Assembly (NCBI RefSeq): GCF_000423485.1 | Contig: NZ_AUIB01000001.1 | Coordinates: forward strand, 248,001 to 312,000 | Direction: 5' to 3' | Source: Propionimicrobium lymphophilum DSM 4903 | GTDB taxonomy: Bacteria; Actinomycetota; Actinomycetes; Propionibacteriales; Propionibacteriaceae | DNA: 64,000 bases | Part shown: piece by piece, positions 1 to 9,622 of the stretch | Numbering within the stretch: the first letter of the stretch is position 1 | Layout of the letters: every line of letters starts with the position of its first letter | Translations under genes and position numbers: made by a program | Notes under the pieces: model-generated | Database searches by the model: none | Seen by the model: only the letters and a program-made list of their open reading frames with translations | What the model was told of the DNA's origin: nothing

Positions 1-1158
1 GACGTTGGCGAGAAAATCGCCGAGGCCATGGACAAGGTTGGCAAGGAAGGCGTCATCACCGTTGACGAGTCCAACACCTTCGGCCTCGACCTTGAATTCA
101 CCGAGGGCATGAACTTCGATAAGGGCTACATTTCGGGCTACTTCGTAACCGACGCTGAGCGTCAGGAAGCAGTTCTGGACGACCCGTACGTCCTGCTGGT
201 TGACGGCAAGGTTTCTTCTCTGAAGGATCTGCTGCCGATCCTCGAGAAGGTTCAGCAGTCCGGCCGTTCGCTGCTGGTTATCGCTGAGGACGTCGACGGT
301 GAGGCGCTGGCTGGCCTGGTGGTTAACAAGCTGCGTGGCACCCTGAAGTCTGTCGCCGTTAAGGCTCCTGGCTTCGGCGACCGCCGCAAGGCAATCCTGG
401 CTGACATCGCCGTTCTGACCGGTGGCCAGGTCATCAGTGAGACCGTTGGCCTCAGCCTCGAGACCGCCGACCTGAGCCTGCTCGGCACCGCCAAGTCGGT
501 GACCGTCACCAAGGACGCCACCACCATCGTTGATGGCGCTGGCGACAAGGAGCAGATCGAGGGCCGCGTAAAGCAGATCCAGGCCGAGATCGAGAACACC
601 GATTCCGATTACGACCGCGAGAAGCTGCAGGAGCGTCTGTCCAAGCTGGCCGGTGGCGTTGCCGTCATCAAGGTTGGCGCTGCTACTGAGGTCGAGATGA
701 AGGAGCGCAAGCACCGCATCGAGGACGCCGTCCGCAACGCTAAGGCTGCTGTTGAAGAGGGCGTTCTGCCTGGCGGCGGTGTTGCTCTGGTTCAGGCGAC
801 CAAGGACATCAAGCTCGACGGTCTGACTGACGACGAGCAGATTGGTGCACAGATTGTTCTGTCTGCAGCAGCTGCTCCGCTGAAGCAGATCGCGGTTAAC
901 GCTGGCTATGAGGGTGGCGTCATCGCTGAGAAGGTACGCAACCTTCCTGCTGGCGAGGGCCTGAACGCCGCTACTGGCGAGTACGTCAACATGACCAAGG
1001 CCGGCATCCTGGATCCGACGAAGGTCACCCGCTCGGCTCTGCAGAACGCCGCCTCGATTGCTGGTCTGTTCCTGACTACCGAGGCCGTTATTGCCGACAA
1101 GCCTGAGAAGGTAACCATGGATCCTGCTGCTGCAGGCGACATGGGCGGCATGTACTAA
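1..1158 (+). CDS. groL: Chaperonin GroEL (60 kDa), 3' part only
   Basis: The frame is open from base 1, so the gene begins upstream of the window; about 386 C-terminal residues are visible of a family that is usually about 540 long. GroEL forms a tetradecameric cytosolic folding chamber that uses ATP and GroES. The visible part covers the apical domain ([17 protein letters not shown] region, [13 protein letters not shown]) and the C-terminal equatorial domain with the family signature [12 protein letters not shown] near the middle of the fragment. The protein ends in DMGGMY. That short Gly-Met tail is typical of the housekeeping copy in actinobacteria rather than the His-rich GroEL1 type. No groES is visible. 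Transcription probably ends at the palindrome 22 bp after the stop. Confidence 0.97.
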   Translation, partial: DVGEKIAEAMDKVGKEGVITVDESNTFGLDLEFTEGMNFDKGYISGYFVTDAERQEAVLDDPYVLLVDGKVSSLKDLLPILEKVQQSGRSLLVIAEDVDGEALAGLVVNKLRGTLKSVAVKAPGFGDRRKAILADIAVLTGGQVISETVGLSLETADLSLLGTAKSVTVTKDATTIVDGAGDKEQIEGRVKQIQAEIENTDSDYDREKLQERLSKLAGGVAVIKVGAATEVEMKERKHRIEDAVRNAKAAVEEGVLPGGGVALVQATKDIKLDGLTDDEQIGAQIVLSAAAAPLKQIAVNAGYEGGVIAEKVRNLPAGEGLNAATGEYVNMTKAGILDPTKVTRSALQNAASIAGLFLTTEAVIADKPEKVTMDPAAAGDMGGMY

Positions 1159-1180
1159 ACCTGCTGCTAAAAGCTATTGG

Positions 1181-1212
1181 AAGAGCCGCGGGGCAGCTGC
1201 CCCGCGGCTCTT
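1181..1212 (+). terminator. Perfect 32-bp palindrome, terminator of groL
   Basis: AAGAGCCGCGGGGCAG is followed directly by its exact reverse complement. This gives a GC-rich stem with only the central bases available as a loop. It starts 22 bp after the groL stop and is followed by TATGTTT, a weak U tract. Position and stability support an intrinsic terminator. The perfect symmetry would let it work in both directions. Confidence 0.85.
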
Positions 1213-1245
1213 ATGTTTCCTGGCGTGAATTTTAGGCGACTATAT

Positions 1246-1285
1246 CGGGAACCAAAAGGCTCGTAGTTGAGCTTTTTGGTTCCCG
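1246..1285 (+). repeat. Second inverted repeat in the groL-MFS gap
   Basis: CGGGAACCAAAAGGCT pairs with AGCTTTTTGGTTCCCG: 15 of 16 positions match and the other is a G-T pair, with an 8-base loop. No T run follows, so it may be a back-up terminator or a remnant. The rest of 1286-1440 shows no gene. Confidence 0.6.
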
Positions 1286-1440
1286 TTGATCATGAATCTG
1301 TTACTACAAAAATTTATCGTTTCGCATCCAGCGAATTGGATTCGAGATCGAGTTATTGAGCTGAATCTTTGACTTCGAAATGCTGGGGTAATACCCAAAA
1401 AGCTTCTTTTAAAGGCTTCTCGAAATGGGCAATTAGGTTT

Positions 1441-1491
1441 TTGATCTTGAAACTGAGTGCCTGAGATACTATCTTTATCTACGCGCGTAGA
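1441..1491 (+). promoter_or_regulatory. Promoter and palindromic operator of the MFS-LacI operon
   Basis: TTGATC at 1441-1446 and GATACT at 1465-1470 (18-bp spacer) look like -35 and -10 elements. Eight bases downstream, over the expected transcription start, lies the 14-bp perfect palindrome TCTACGCGCGTAGA (1478-1491). An even-spaced palindrome with CG at its centre is the usual form of LacI-family operators, and a LacI-type regulator is encoded in the same operon. The natural reading is autoregulation and control of the transporter. The assignment is inferred from position and symmetry only. Confidence 0.55.
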
Positions 1492-1528
1492 CAATGCGTG
1501 TGGAAATATTCTCGATGAGGAGATAACT

Positions 1529-2917
1529 ATGAGCTCATTGACTCAGTCTGAGCAGAAAAAAGCTGGTCTGCACTTTCAAAGACAGGTTGCGGTTTTATCT
1601 GGAGCCGGAATGTTCCTTGACGGTTTTGACGTATCGGTTATTGCGGTAGCGCTTCCTGGTCTCAAGAAGCAATGGGAAATTTCTGGCGCTGTAGAGGGCA
1701 TCGTCGCGGCATCTGCAATCGTCGGTATGTTTCTTGGCATGCTCTTTGGCGGAAAACTAGCTGATGCGTTTGGGCGCCGAAAGATGTACATGATTGACCT
1801 GTCAGGCTTTGTTATTTTTGCTTTGCTGGCGGCTTTAACTCAGAACGCTTGGCAACTCGTCGCATCCCGTTTCCTGCTTGGGCTTTTTATCGGTGCTGAT
1901 TATCCTATTTCCTCTTCGATCACTGCTGAATTTACTGCTCCCAAGCGGCGTGGTCGGTTCATCATTCTGATGTCGCTGTTTTGGCAAGTGGGTGCTTTCT
2001 TCGCCTACGTAACTGGAATCGTTATGCATCCGATCGGTCCATCTGCGTGGAGGTGGATGCTCGGTCTTGGTGCCTTCTTGGCGGCTGTAACTCTCGTACT
2101 TCGTCACAAGGTTCCGGAATCTCCGAGGTGGCTACGCCAGCACGGAAAGATTGAAGAAGCCAACAAGGTTATGGAAGCTATTACAGCGATCCAGGGTGAT
2201 TACTTTGGTAAGCACGAAACCAAACACGTTGAGAACGAGTCGGAGGCCAAGAAATCTCGCTTGTATGGCACCTGGTGGGAGCTGTTTAGCCCGAACATGA
2301 TTCGCTCTACGATTTTCTGCTGCACTTTCTGGTTCGCGTTCGCGGTATCCTTCTACGGAATTCAGATGTACACGCCTTCGATTTTGGAGCCGTTCACTAA
2401 GGGCAATACGATCTTGGCTTACGTTGGTTCCTCAATTATCGCCCTTCTGGGCGTTGCTGGTGCAGCTATCGGCATGTACACGGTTGAGAAGATCGGACGT
2501 CGCCCCCAGATCATATGGTGTTTCGTTGGCATGATCGTAGTTCTAAGTGCTTTAGCGCTGATGCCTAACCCATCTATAGGTGTTCTGATTTTCTTGCTGT
2601 CTGCTGCTATCTTGCTAGCGAATTTGGGGCCCGGTGTTCTAGATATGGTCTATCCAAATGAGCTGTTTCCGACTCGTCTACGTGCTTCGGGCACGGGATT
2701 CGCTGGTTCTATTAGCCGAATCGGAGCCATCCTCGGCGTGAGTATTTTCCCGATGATGGTTGAGAATTGGGGCATGGCTAGCTCTACCTGGCTATTTGCC
2801 GGTGTAGCCGTTATTGGATTGGTGGTTTCTCTGTTCCTCGCGCCGGAGACAAAAGGTAAGTCGTTAGAGGAACTTGAGGTTTTGGCAAATAATGGTTGGA
2901 AGAAGCCTGCTAAATAA
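1529..2917 (+). CDS. Major facilitator superfamily transporter, sugar-porter-like
   Basis: A 462-residue, 12-helix inner-membrane symporter of the MFS. Family signatures are visible: DGFDVSVIAVALPGL in helix 1, GGKLADAFGRRKMY after helix 2 (the G-x3-D-x2-GRR loop), PESPRWL after helix 6, GRRPQI in the 8-9 loop and PETKGKSLEELE at the C-terminus. PESPRW and PETKG are shared by sugar porters and by related organic-anion/phosphate carriers, so the substrate stays open. The ATG at 1529 is preferred because GAGGAG lies 8 bases upstream; the frame is open further upstream but without a ribosome site. It is followed 20 bp later by the lacI-type gene. The block is AT-richer than the groL and glyA genes on either side. 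Confidence 0.85.
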   Translation: MSSLTQSEQKKAGLHFQRQVAVLSGAGMFLDGFDVSVIAVALPGLKKQWEISGAVEGIVAASAIVGMFLGMLFGGKLADAFGRRKMYMIDLSGFVIFALLAALTQNAWQLVASRFLLGLFIGADYPISSSITAEFTAPKRRGRFIILMSLFWQVGAFFAYVTGIVMHPIGPSAWRWMLGLGAFLAAVTLVLRHKVPESPRWLRQHGKIEEANKVMEAITAIQGDYFGKHETKHVENESEAKKSRLYGTWWELFSPNMIRSTIFCCTFWFAFAVSFYGIQMYTPSILEPFTKGNTILAYVGSSIIALLGVAGAAIGMYTVEKIGRRPQIIWCFVGMIVVLSALALMPNPSIGVLIFLLSAAILLANLGPGVLDMVYPNELFPTRLRASGTGFAGSISRIGAILGVSIFPMMVENWGMASSTWLFAGVAVIGLVVSLFLAPETKGKSLEELEVLANNGWKKPAK

Positions 2918-2937
2918 CCACTAATTTTGGAGTAGAG

Positions 2938-4017
2938 ATGAAGGGCAAAAGGCCGACCCGTGAAGATGTAGCTCGAGAAGCTGGTACATCTGTTGCGGTA
3001 GTCACTTACTCGCTTAACAACGGGCCTAGACCAGTCGCCCCAAAAACTAAAGAAAGAGTTTTAGCTGCTGTTAAGAAGTTGGGATATCAGCCGAATCGTG
3101 CGGCGAGAGTCTTAGCCTCTGGAAAGAGCAATGTTTATGGGTTGGTTCTTCCGAATATTACTAACCCGTTCATTGCTGAAATAGCTCATGCTTTTCAGGC
3201 GAGGGTAATGGCCAGGGGCAAGACGATAATGCTTGGCGATTCGGCTGATGATCCGACGCGGGAGCGGGAGCTACTCAAGCTGATGATTTCTCATCAGGTT
3301 GATGGCGTCGTTTACATGGGCACAGTTGAAAACTTGGCTCTGGATCTGTTCGAAGACAGTGACATACCTGTTGTGGTCTTAACCTATGCAGACTCGGATT
3401 TCAGGTGCCCATCGGTCCGTATAGATGAGACTCAGGCTGTGTATGCACTTACTAGGCATCTAGTGCTCCATGGGTATAAAAAAATAGCCATGCTGACTGG
3501 CCCGAAAGGAATGAAAAATTCATTCGTGAGGGCAAAAGGCTGGTGCCAAGCGATGAATAGCGACTTGGAATCAGAAAACATATCTTGGCGTGCGTATTCA
3601 AGGGCAGCAGGTTATTCGTGGCTGAAGACGGCTTACGAGGCGGGAACAATACCGGATGCGGTCGTTACAGGAAACGAGCGTCAGGCGATAGGCGTCCTAG
3701 CTGCTTGTGCCGATATTAACCTTAAAGTCCCACAAGACTTGGCGTTGGTTGCGCTAAATGGCTCATCATCTTCAGGCTTTACCACGCCATCGCTGACGTC
3801 GATTCGTCAACCATGGGGAGAAATGGCGGATTGTGCTTTTAGCATATTGAGTAGCCCAGAGCTATCCAAGCTCACCAGAGCTACCATGAGTGGTTTTGAT
3901 CTTGTCATTGGCTCATCTTGCGGTTGTGATCATACACAGACTAATGACCGTCGTTTGATTGCTTCCTGGTCTACGCCTTCATCAGAAACGTTGGATTCAG
4001 CAGCTGGGCTTTCGTAG
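2938..4017 (+). CDS. LacI/GalR-family transcriptional regulator
   Basis: A 359-residue cytosolic DNA-binding repressor. Residues 6-52 form the helix-turn-helix and hinge (TREDVAREAGTSVAVVTYSL, then GYQPNRAARVLASGKS); the YSLNNGPRP segment replaces the usual SRVLNG. The rest is a periplasmic-binding-protein-like sensor domain (VYGLVLPNITNPFIAEI, VDGVVYMG, ending LTSIRQPWGEMA). GGAGTAGAG precedes the ATG. It lies 20 bp behind the transporter and almost certainly controls it through the palindrome at 1478-1491. The effector is unknown; a sugar or sugar phosphate is usual for the family. Confidence 0.9.
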   Translation: MKGKRPTREDVAREAGTSVAVVTYSLNNGPRPVAPKTKERVLAAVKKLGYQPNRAARVLASGKSNVYGLVLPNITNPFIAEIAHAFQARVMARGKTIMLGDSADDPTRERELLKLMISHQVDGVVYMGTVENLALDLFEDSDIPVVVLTYADSDFRCPSVRIDETQAVYALTRHLVLHGYKKIAMLTGPKGMKNSFVRAKGWCQAMNSDLESENISWRAYSRAAGYSWLKTAYEAGTIPDAVVTGNERQAIGVLAACADINLKVPQDLALVALNGSSSSGFTTPSLTSIRQPWGEMADCAFSILSSPELSKLTRATMSGFDLVIGSSCGCDHTQTNDRRLIASWSTPSSETLDSAAGLS

Positions 4018-4044
4018 CAAAACTCGGATATCAAGAAGTGAAAA

Positions 4045-4686
4045 ATGCTTAATTTTTTTAAATATGCTCAAGAAAACTGGGACAATCCGGCAGGGCAATT
4101 GCATACCTATCTCTTGCCCGGGACAAACTTTGCCGAGTTGGCTCAGCCGTATTTAGGAATCCTTCAGGAAAGCAGCGTTTGTGCTGCGCAACCTAACGAT
4201 TCGTTTCACGCGACTATCCAACGGCTTCCGTTCTTCGCAGACGACAAAGAAATTTGCGATCGAATTCCTGCTTTTGGGAAAGAATTGCGTAAGCACTTTG
4301 CTAAGTGGCCGATTCCAGAAATCAACTTTAACTACCCCGAAGTAACTAAAGATTCTGTCCTCTGTTTTGCAACTAAAGATAGTGGATGGACTGAGTTCGT
4401 TGATGGGGTCCGTAAGTGTTCTGTGAATATTTTCGGTGAAGAGGCTTCCCATTTTGAAGGAGTCCCTAGGGCCCACTTGACTCTCGGCTACGGAGTGAAA
4501 GATGGCTCCTCCGAAGATTTGGCTAAAGCCATTGAGGCTCAGAACGTTGAGGAAAAAAGGCACAGGTCCGGAGCAGTCTCCTTCTACGCCGCGAGTCTTG
4601 ATCATGTAGCGCTCGTAACAGTCCATCAACGTCCGGAAGAGGGCGCGTATGTGTTTAGCTCAATAGCAGAGTTTTATTTGAAATGA
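4045..4686 (+). CDS. 2H phosphoesterase-like protein
   Basis: A 213-residue soluble protein. The only recognisable features are two H-x-T motifs about 100 residues apart, FHATIQRL near residue 54 and AHLTLGYG near residue 148. This is the arrangement of the 2H phosphoesterase superfamily (LigT, cyclic phosphodiesterases), in which the two histidines and two threonines form the active site. Length and spacing fit the family; overall similarity could not be checked. It begins 27 bp after the lacI-type stop with AAGAAG as ribosome site, and its stop overlaps the mgtC start (ATGA), so the two are translationally coupled. A function in cyclic-phosphate or 2'-5' linkage hydrolysis is inference. Confidence 0.6.
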   Translation: MLNFFKYAQENWDNPAGQLHTYLLPGTNFAELAQPYLGILQESSVCAAQPNDSFHATIQRLPFFADDKEICDRIPAFGKELRKHFAKWPIPEINFNYPEVTKDSVLCFATKDSGWTEFVDGVRKCSVNIFGEEASHFEGVPRAHLTLGYGVKDGSSEDLAKAIEAQNVEEKRHRSGAVSFYAASLDHVALVTVHQRPEEGAYVFSSIAEFYLK

Positions 4687-5387
4687 TCATTTTCGAAAAT
4701 CAATATTTGAATCAGGTCGTATTGCTGCTAATAGCGCTATTTCTCTCTGCTCTTATCGGATTGGAGAGGCAGATACAAGGTAAAAGCGCAGGGCTACGAA
4801 CGCAGGCAATCGTTGGGATGACCGCAGCTCTGATGATGATCATCTCAAAGTACGGCTTCATGGATGTTCTTGCTGAAGGCGTTGTTCGTTTGGATCCTTC
4901 TAGGGTGGCTGCCCAGATTGTTTCTGGCATTGGCTTTTTGGGTGCAGGCATCATCATGACCCGTCACGGAGCCATACATGGGCTGACTACTGCAGCGACA
5001 ATTTGGGAAACTGCAGCAATCGGTATGGCATGTGGTGCAGGCATGTGGTGGCTAGGACTTGCCGGAACCTGTTTTCATTTCGTAGTCGTATGGGTAGTTG
5101 CTCCAATAGTGAACATGTGTATCCGGTCCAGAGTGAGTCCCGAAGCTACCTTAAGAGTTGCTTATCCGCAGGGTAAAGGCGCTCTGAGGGTCGTCTTATC
5201 TAAAGTAACCAAGGCAGGTTGGAGTGTAAACGCTATTCAATCGTCAATTTCTGAGAAAGACAACGATGTTATAGCTCACATCAGCGTTAAAGCTCACAAA
5301 CGTAAACAACCTTCTGAACTCGTAGCAGCTCTATCCGAGACTCCTAATGTTCATGCCGTGCGGCTAATTGAAGATTTTTTGGATTGA
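4683..5387 (+). CDS. mgtC: MgtC/SapB-family membrane protein
   Basis: A 234-residue protein with an N-terminal MgtC domain of about four or five transmembrane helices. Conserved motifs include SALIGLERQ (usually G-x-E-R), SAGLRTQAIVG, GIGFLGAGII and GLTTAATIWETAAIG. Residues from about 155 form a soluble ACT-like tail (RVVLSKVTKAGWSVNAIQ). Family members help cells survive low Mg2+ or inhibit the F-type ATPase; transport itself is disputed. It overlaps the preceding 2H-type gene by 4 bp, so both are made from the same message. Whether the LacI-type regulator controls it is unknown. Confidence 0.88.
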   Translation: MIIFENQYLNQVVLLLIALFLSALIGLERQIQGKSAGLRTQAIVGMTAALMMIISKYGFMDVLAEGVVRLDPSRVAAQIVSGIGFLGAGIIMTRHGAIHGLTTAATIWETAAIGMACGAGMWWLGLAGTCFHFVVVWVVAPIVNMCIRSRVSPEATLRVAYPQGKGALRVVLSKVTKAGWSVNAIQSSISEKDNDVIAHISVKAHKRKQPSELVAALSETPNVHAVRLIEDFLD

Positions 5388-5468
5388 TTCGAATACTAAG
5401 TCACAAAAAATTTGGCATTCCGTAAATGAATCATTTTGGTAAATTGTTTATACCTAAAAAGGAAAATC

Positions 5469-7112
5469 GTGAACATTCGCGAAAAAGCTGAAAAATGGAT
5501 TCGGCACGATCCTGACGCAGAAACACGAAAGGCTCTTGCAAATGTCTTAGAAGATGAAGAAGAGTTGGAAAAGGCATTCTCCGGCCCTCTTGAATTTGGT
5601 ACTGCGGGTTTGCGCGGTGAAATTGGTTTTGGCGAATCGCGCATGAACCAGGCTGTTGTGATGCGAGCCACAAGCGGGTTGATGAGTTGGCTTAATTCTC
5701 AAGTAGATCGTCCAAGGGTGGTGATTGGCTGCGATGCAAGGCACGGGTCAGTTAAGTTCGCTAAGGCCGTCGCAAAAGTGGTTTCAGGAGCTGGTGGCCA
5801 GGCGCTGTTGTTGCCATTCTCACAGCCGACGCCGCTCACCGCGTTCAGCGTTAAAGAATTAAACGCCGATGCCGGCATCATGGTAACGGCATCCCACAAC
5901 CCTAAAAAGGACAACGGCTACAAGGTTTATCTAGGCGGACGTGTGGCCACGGGGGAAGCTTCGGGCGTTCAGATTGTGCCGCCCGCTGATAAGGAAATTT
6001 TCGAATGTATCAATGCGGCGCCACCCGCTGACGAGATTCCGCTTTCCGATGAGGTCAGCGATGTCGATACTCGAGATGCTTATCAGAAGGCTGTAAGTGC
6101 TCTGGGGCGCGCAAAAAAGTTGAAGATAGTTCTGACTCCAATGCATGGAGTTGGTGGGGAAATCGCCCTTTCTGTATTTAAAGCTGCAGGGTTTAATGAC
6201 GTCGTTAAGGTCGATAGCCAGTGGGAGCCGGATCCCGAGTTCCCTACGGTTGCTTTCCCCAACCCCGAAGAAGACGGTGCTTTGGATCTTGCAGTGGAGA
6301 AAGCCAATGAGGTCAATGCCGATCTGATCATTGCAATTGATCCCGACGCCGATCGCTGTGCTGTAGCTGTTCCTGCCCGGCAGACCCCTAGCGCTGGTAT
6401 GCCGTTGGCTAACGGTTGGGTGAAACTTTCCGGAGACGAGACGGGTGCTTTGATCGGGAAGTACGTCGCGGAACGCGTCGAAACGGGCACGCTGGCGTCG
6501 TCTATCGTCTCTAGCAGGTTGCTGGGTAAGATCGCTGAAGCGCATGGCCTCAGGCACGTCACCACGTTGACTGGTTTCAAGTGGATCGCACGCGTACCTG
6601 ACTTAGTCTACGGATATGAGGAAGCAATCGGGCATTGTGTAGACCCTGATCACGTTAGAGACAAGGATGGGGTTTCTGCCGCGGTAGTTATAGCCACCAT
6701 CGTTTCAAGTTTAATAGACAGTGGCCTAGACGTTTTAGAGTTTTTTGATGCTTTGGCAGAACGGTACGGGATTCACAAAACCTTCCCACTCACTTTTAGA
6801 GTCAGCGATCAATCACTTATTACTAAAGCAATGCAACGTCTCCATCAGTTGGGGCCTAGCGAATTAGCAGATAATCCGATTACCGAATATGTAGACCTTA
6901 ATGGTGGATACGGAGAGACTCCTGGAACCGACGGTGTTCTAATACGCACCGAAAACGATTCCCGAGTTGTTATAAGGCCGAGCGGAACTGAACCGAAGCT
7001 CAAATGCTATTTAGAAGTTGTTTTAGATCCTGCAGATGGAGCTGACTGGGATAAAGCCAACGTAAGACTGAAGAAGCTCTCTGACGCGACTAAAAAACTT
7101 TGCGGCATGTGA
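5469..7112 (+). CDS. Phosphoglucomutase/phosphomannomutase family protein
   Basis: A 547-residue alpha-D-phosphohexomutase. All four family sites are present: phosphoserine loop TASHNP (Ser142), metal loop DPDADRC, sugar loop YGYEEAIGH and phosphate loop RPSGTEPKLK. Members interconvert hexose or pentose 1- and 6(5)-phosphates; the longer actinobacterial form seen here may act on glucose, mannose or pentose phosphates. GTG at 5469 is chosen because AAAAAGGAAA lies just upstream and the product then starts MNIREKAEKWI, as in relatives; a start at 5436 would lack this site. It faces glyA across a bidirectional terminator. Confidence 0.9.
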   Translation: MNIREKAEKWIRHDPDAETRKALANVLEDEEELEKAFSGPLEFGTAGLRGEIGFGESRMNQAVVMRATSGLMSWLNSQVDRPRVVIGCDARHGSVKFAKAVAKVVSGAGGQALLLPFSQPTPLTAFSVKELNADAGIMVTASHNPKKDNGYKVYLGGRVATGEASGVQIVPPADKEIFECINAAPPADEIPLSDEVSDVDTRDAYQKAVSALGRAKKLKIVLTPMHGVGGEIALSVFKAAGFNDVVKVDSQWEPDPEFPTVAFPNPEEDGALDLAVEKANEVNADLIIAIDPDADRCAVAVPARQTPSAGMPLANGWVKLSGDETGALIGKYVAERVETGTLASSIVSSRLLGKIAEAHGLRHVTTLTGFKWIARVPDLVYGYEEAIGHCVDPDHVRDKDGVSAAVVIATIVSSLIDSGLDVLEFFDALAERYGIHKTFPLTFRVSDQSLITKAMQRLHQLGPSELADNPITEYVDLNGGYGETPGTDGVLIRTENDSRVVIRPSGTEPKLKCYLEVVLDPADGADWDKANVRLKKLSDATKKLCGM

Positions 7113-7135
7113 TACAAAGAATTGTTGACACAGTA

Positions 7136-7169
7136 AGGGCGGCGTTCAAACGAATTTGAACGCCGCCCT
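7136..7169. terminator. Bidirectional terminator between phosphomutase gene and glyA
   Basis: AGGGCGGCGTTCAAA, a CGAA loop and the exact complement form a 15-bp stem between two converging genes. CCTTTTC follows on the plus strand. Confidence 0.9.
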
Positions 7170-7179
7170 CCTTTTCGGT

Positions 7180-8619
7180 TTAAAGCTCCAGGCCGGGGTA
7201 AAGCGGGTTGGCCGCCATCAGCTCGGCTGCGCCGTCACGGACGCGCTCCGCAACGCCGTCGGCCATCTTGTACTTGGCCCTGCTCGGGTTTCCGTTGCTG
7301 GTGGTGGTCGGCTCGGTTGCTTTGAGTGCCTCGACGATCAGCTCGGCGACTCGATCCATGTCGTTCTCGTCACAACCGCGAGAGGTCAGCGCAGGGGTGC
7401 CGATGCGGATGCCGGAGGTGTACCAGGCGCCGTTCGGGTCGCGCGGAATCGAGTTGCGGTTGGTGACGATCCCAGATTCAAGCAGCGCGGACTCTGCCTG
7501 GCGGCCGGTGATGCCGAAGCTCTTAGAAACGTTGAGCAGGCAGATGTGGTTGTCGGTGCCGCCAGTGACCAGCTTGACCCCGCGGCTCATCAAGCCCTCT
7601 GCCAGCGCCTTCGCGTTCGCGCAAACCTGCGCGGCGTAGGTGCGGAAGGACTCCTGCCTTGCCTCAGCCAGCGCGATGGCCTTGGCGGCCATCACGTGAG
7701 CCAGCGGGCCGCCCAGAACCATCGGGCAGCCGCGATCGACATCCTCGGCGTATTCTTCTTTGGCCAGCACTAGGCCACCACGCGGGCCTCGCAGCGACTT
7801 GTGAGTGGTGGTGGTGACGACGTCGGCGTATGGAACAGGGTTTTCCTCGCCGGTGAACGCCTTGCCAGCAACCAGGCCAGCGAAATGCGCCATATCTACC
7901 ATCAGGACTGCGCCAACCTCGTCGGCGATCTCGCGCATCTTCGCGAAGCTAACGCGACGCGGATAGGCCGAGTAGCCTGCGACAATGATCAGCGGCTTGA
8001 ATTCGCGGGCCTGCTTCGCCAGGGCGTCGTAATCCAGCAGACCAGTTTTCGGGTCGGTGCCGTAGCTGCGCTGGTCGAACATCTTTCCGGAGATGTTGTT
8101 TCGGAAGCCGTGGGTGAGGTGGCCGCCGGCGTCCAGGCTCATGCCCATGAGACGCTGGTTGCCGAGCTCGGCGCGGAGCTTGGCCCAGTCTTCGTTTGAG
8201 AGGTCGTTGATGTTGCGCACGCCGACCTTCTCCAGCGCCGGGGTCTCGATCTTGTGTGAAAGAATCGACCAGTAGGCCACCAAGTTCGCGTCGATGCCGG
8301 AGTGCGGCTGCGCGTATGCGTAGTCTGCGCCGAACAGTTCGCGTGCGTGCTCAGCGGCAACAGCCTCGACGGTGTCGACGTTGCGGCAGCCTGCGTAGAA
8401 GCGGTGACCGACGGTGCCTTCGGCGTACTTATCGGACATCCACGTTCCCATGGTCAACAGGGTGGTTAGGGAAGCGTAGTTCTCAGAGGCGATTAGTTTG
8501 AGCGATTCGCGCTGGTCTCCGAGCTCTTGTGCGATTGCCGCACCCACGCGGGGCTCCGTCTTGTTAATGAGAGACAAGATTGCCTGATAAGCAGTGCTCG
8601 CGGTGGCGACGTCTGACAT
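7180..8619 (-). CDS. glyA: Serine hydroxymethyltransferase (long actinobacterial form)
   Basis: A 479-residue PLP enzyme of the cytosol that interconverts serine plus tetrahydrofolate and glycine plus 5,10-methylene-tetrahydrofolate. Visible are [13 protein letters not shown], the [14 protein letters not shown] substrate region, [14 protein letters not shown] and the PLP lysine in [14 protein letters not shown]. At 479 residues it is longer than the usual 415-435, with extra segments around residues 125-165 and 440-479, as in other Actinomycetales. AGGAGC precedes the ATG. The 92-bp gap upstream separates it from rlmB. Confidence 0.96.
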   Translation of the reverse strand: MSDVATASTAYQAILSLINKTEPRVGAAIAQELGDQRESLKLIASENYASLTTLLTMGTWMSDKYAEGTVGHRFYAGCRNVDTVEAVAAEHARELFGADYAYAQPHSGIDANLVAYWSILSHKIETPALEKVGVRNINDLSNEDWAKLRAELGNQRLMGMSLDAGGHLTHGFRNNISGKMFDQRSYGTDPKTGLLDYDALAKQAREFKPLIIVAGYSAYPRRVSFAKMREIADEVGAVLMVDMAHFAGLVAGKAFTGEENPVPYADVVTTTTHKSLRGPRGGLVLAKEEYAEDVDRGCPMVLGGPLAHVMAAKAIALAEARQESFRTYAAQVCANAKALAEGLMSRGVKLVTGGTDNHICLLNVSKSFGITGRQAESALLESGIVTNRNSIPRDPNGAWYTSGIRIGTPALTSRGCDENDMDRVAELIVEALKATEPTTTSNGNPSRAKYKMADGVAERVRDGAAELMAANPLYPGLEL

Positions 8620-8711
8620 TTTGCTCCTAAAAGTAGTTAAAAAGCGGTTTAGTTAGGCGCTACGCTGAATTATTGCCCATCGCAGCGCGCTGGTCGATTC
8701 TTGTTTCCGTG

Positions 8712-9620
8712 CTAACCGCGAACGCGAGAAACTTCGTATAGTGCAATTGCTGCGGCGACGGATGCGTTCAGGCTCTCGACGGAATTGCTGATTGGGATGG
8801 AGGCCAGCACGTCGCACTTTTCTTGGGTGAGACGAGAGATTCCGGCGCCTTCTGAGCCGACAACGATAACGAGCGGACCGTCTAGTCCGGGGGTCGCCGC
8901 GATATCCGCGTCGCCGCCACCGGCAAGGCCGACGACGGTGTATCCGGCCTTCTTGTATTGGTCGATTGCCCGGTTGATGTTGGTGGTTTTAGCCACGGGG
9001 ATGCGCGCTGCGGCACCCGCAGATGACTTCCACGCAACTGCCGTCATGGAAGCCGAGCGGCGTTCCGGAATTACGACGCCGTGGGCGTTGAAAGCCGCTG
9101 CGGAACGGACGATCGCGCCGAGGTTGTGCGGGTCGGTGATGCCGTCGAGCATCACAACCAGCGCCTGCTTATCGTCGTCGTATAGCGCATCTGCCATCAG
9201 ATCTTGGGCATCGGCGTATTCGTAACTCGGCAACTGCATGGCGACGCCCTGGTGCACGGAGCCGCCGGTAAGGCGGTCGAGCTCGCCACGGGTGGTCTGC
9301 AGCAGGGTGATGGAGTTTTCGGCTGCATACTTGAAGATGTCAGCGAGCCTGTTATCGCGGTCGCTACCTTCGGCGACGTATGCCGCCTTAACCGGCAGAC
9401 CCGCCTTCATGGCCTCCAGCACCGGGTTGCGACCTACGACCCAATCGGCGCCGGCGCCGCGTCCCGTGCTGGACGGTTTGCGGTTCTGCTGCGGCTTGCC
9501 TTGGCCGTTCTTCCTGCCCTTGTATGCCTTGTGGTAGACGCGGTCTTCGGCTTTGGGCGTGTTGCCGCGTCCGCGTAGCGCGCGCTTATGCTTTCCGCCG
9601 GAACCTACTTTGCGTGCCAT
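8712..9620 (-). CDS. rlmB: TrmH-family 23S rRNA (guanosine-2'-O)-methyltransferase
   Basis: A 302-residue SPOUT-class methyltransferase. After a basic, disordered stretch of about 58 residues comes the substrate-binding domain (VVGRNPVLEAMKAG) and the catalytic knot domain with DPHNLGAIVRSA (motif 1), VVGSEGAGISRL (motif 2) and SIPISNSVESLNASVAAAI (motif 3). RlmB methylates G2251 of 23S rRNA in E. coli. The basic N-terminal extension is common in actinobacteria. It starts 2 bp after the cysS stop, the usual cysS-rlmB pair, so the two are expressed together. Confidence 0.93.
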   Translation of the reverse strand: MARKVGSGGKHKRALRGRGNTPKAEDRVYHKAYKGRKNGQGKPQQNRKPSSTGRGAGADWVVGRNPVLEAMKAGLPVKAAYVAEGSDRDNRLADIFKYAAENSITLLQTTRGELDRLTGGSVHQGVAMQLPSYEYADAQDLMADALYDDDKQALVVMLDGITDPHNLGAIVRSAAAFNAHGVVIPERRSASMTAVAWKSSAGAAARIPVAKTTNINRAIDQYKKAGYTVVGLAGGGDADIAATPGLDGPLVIVVGSEGAGISRLTQEKCDVLASIPISNSVESLNASVAAAIALYEVSRVRG

Positions 9621-9622
9621 GC

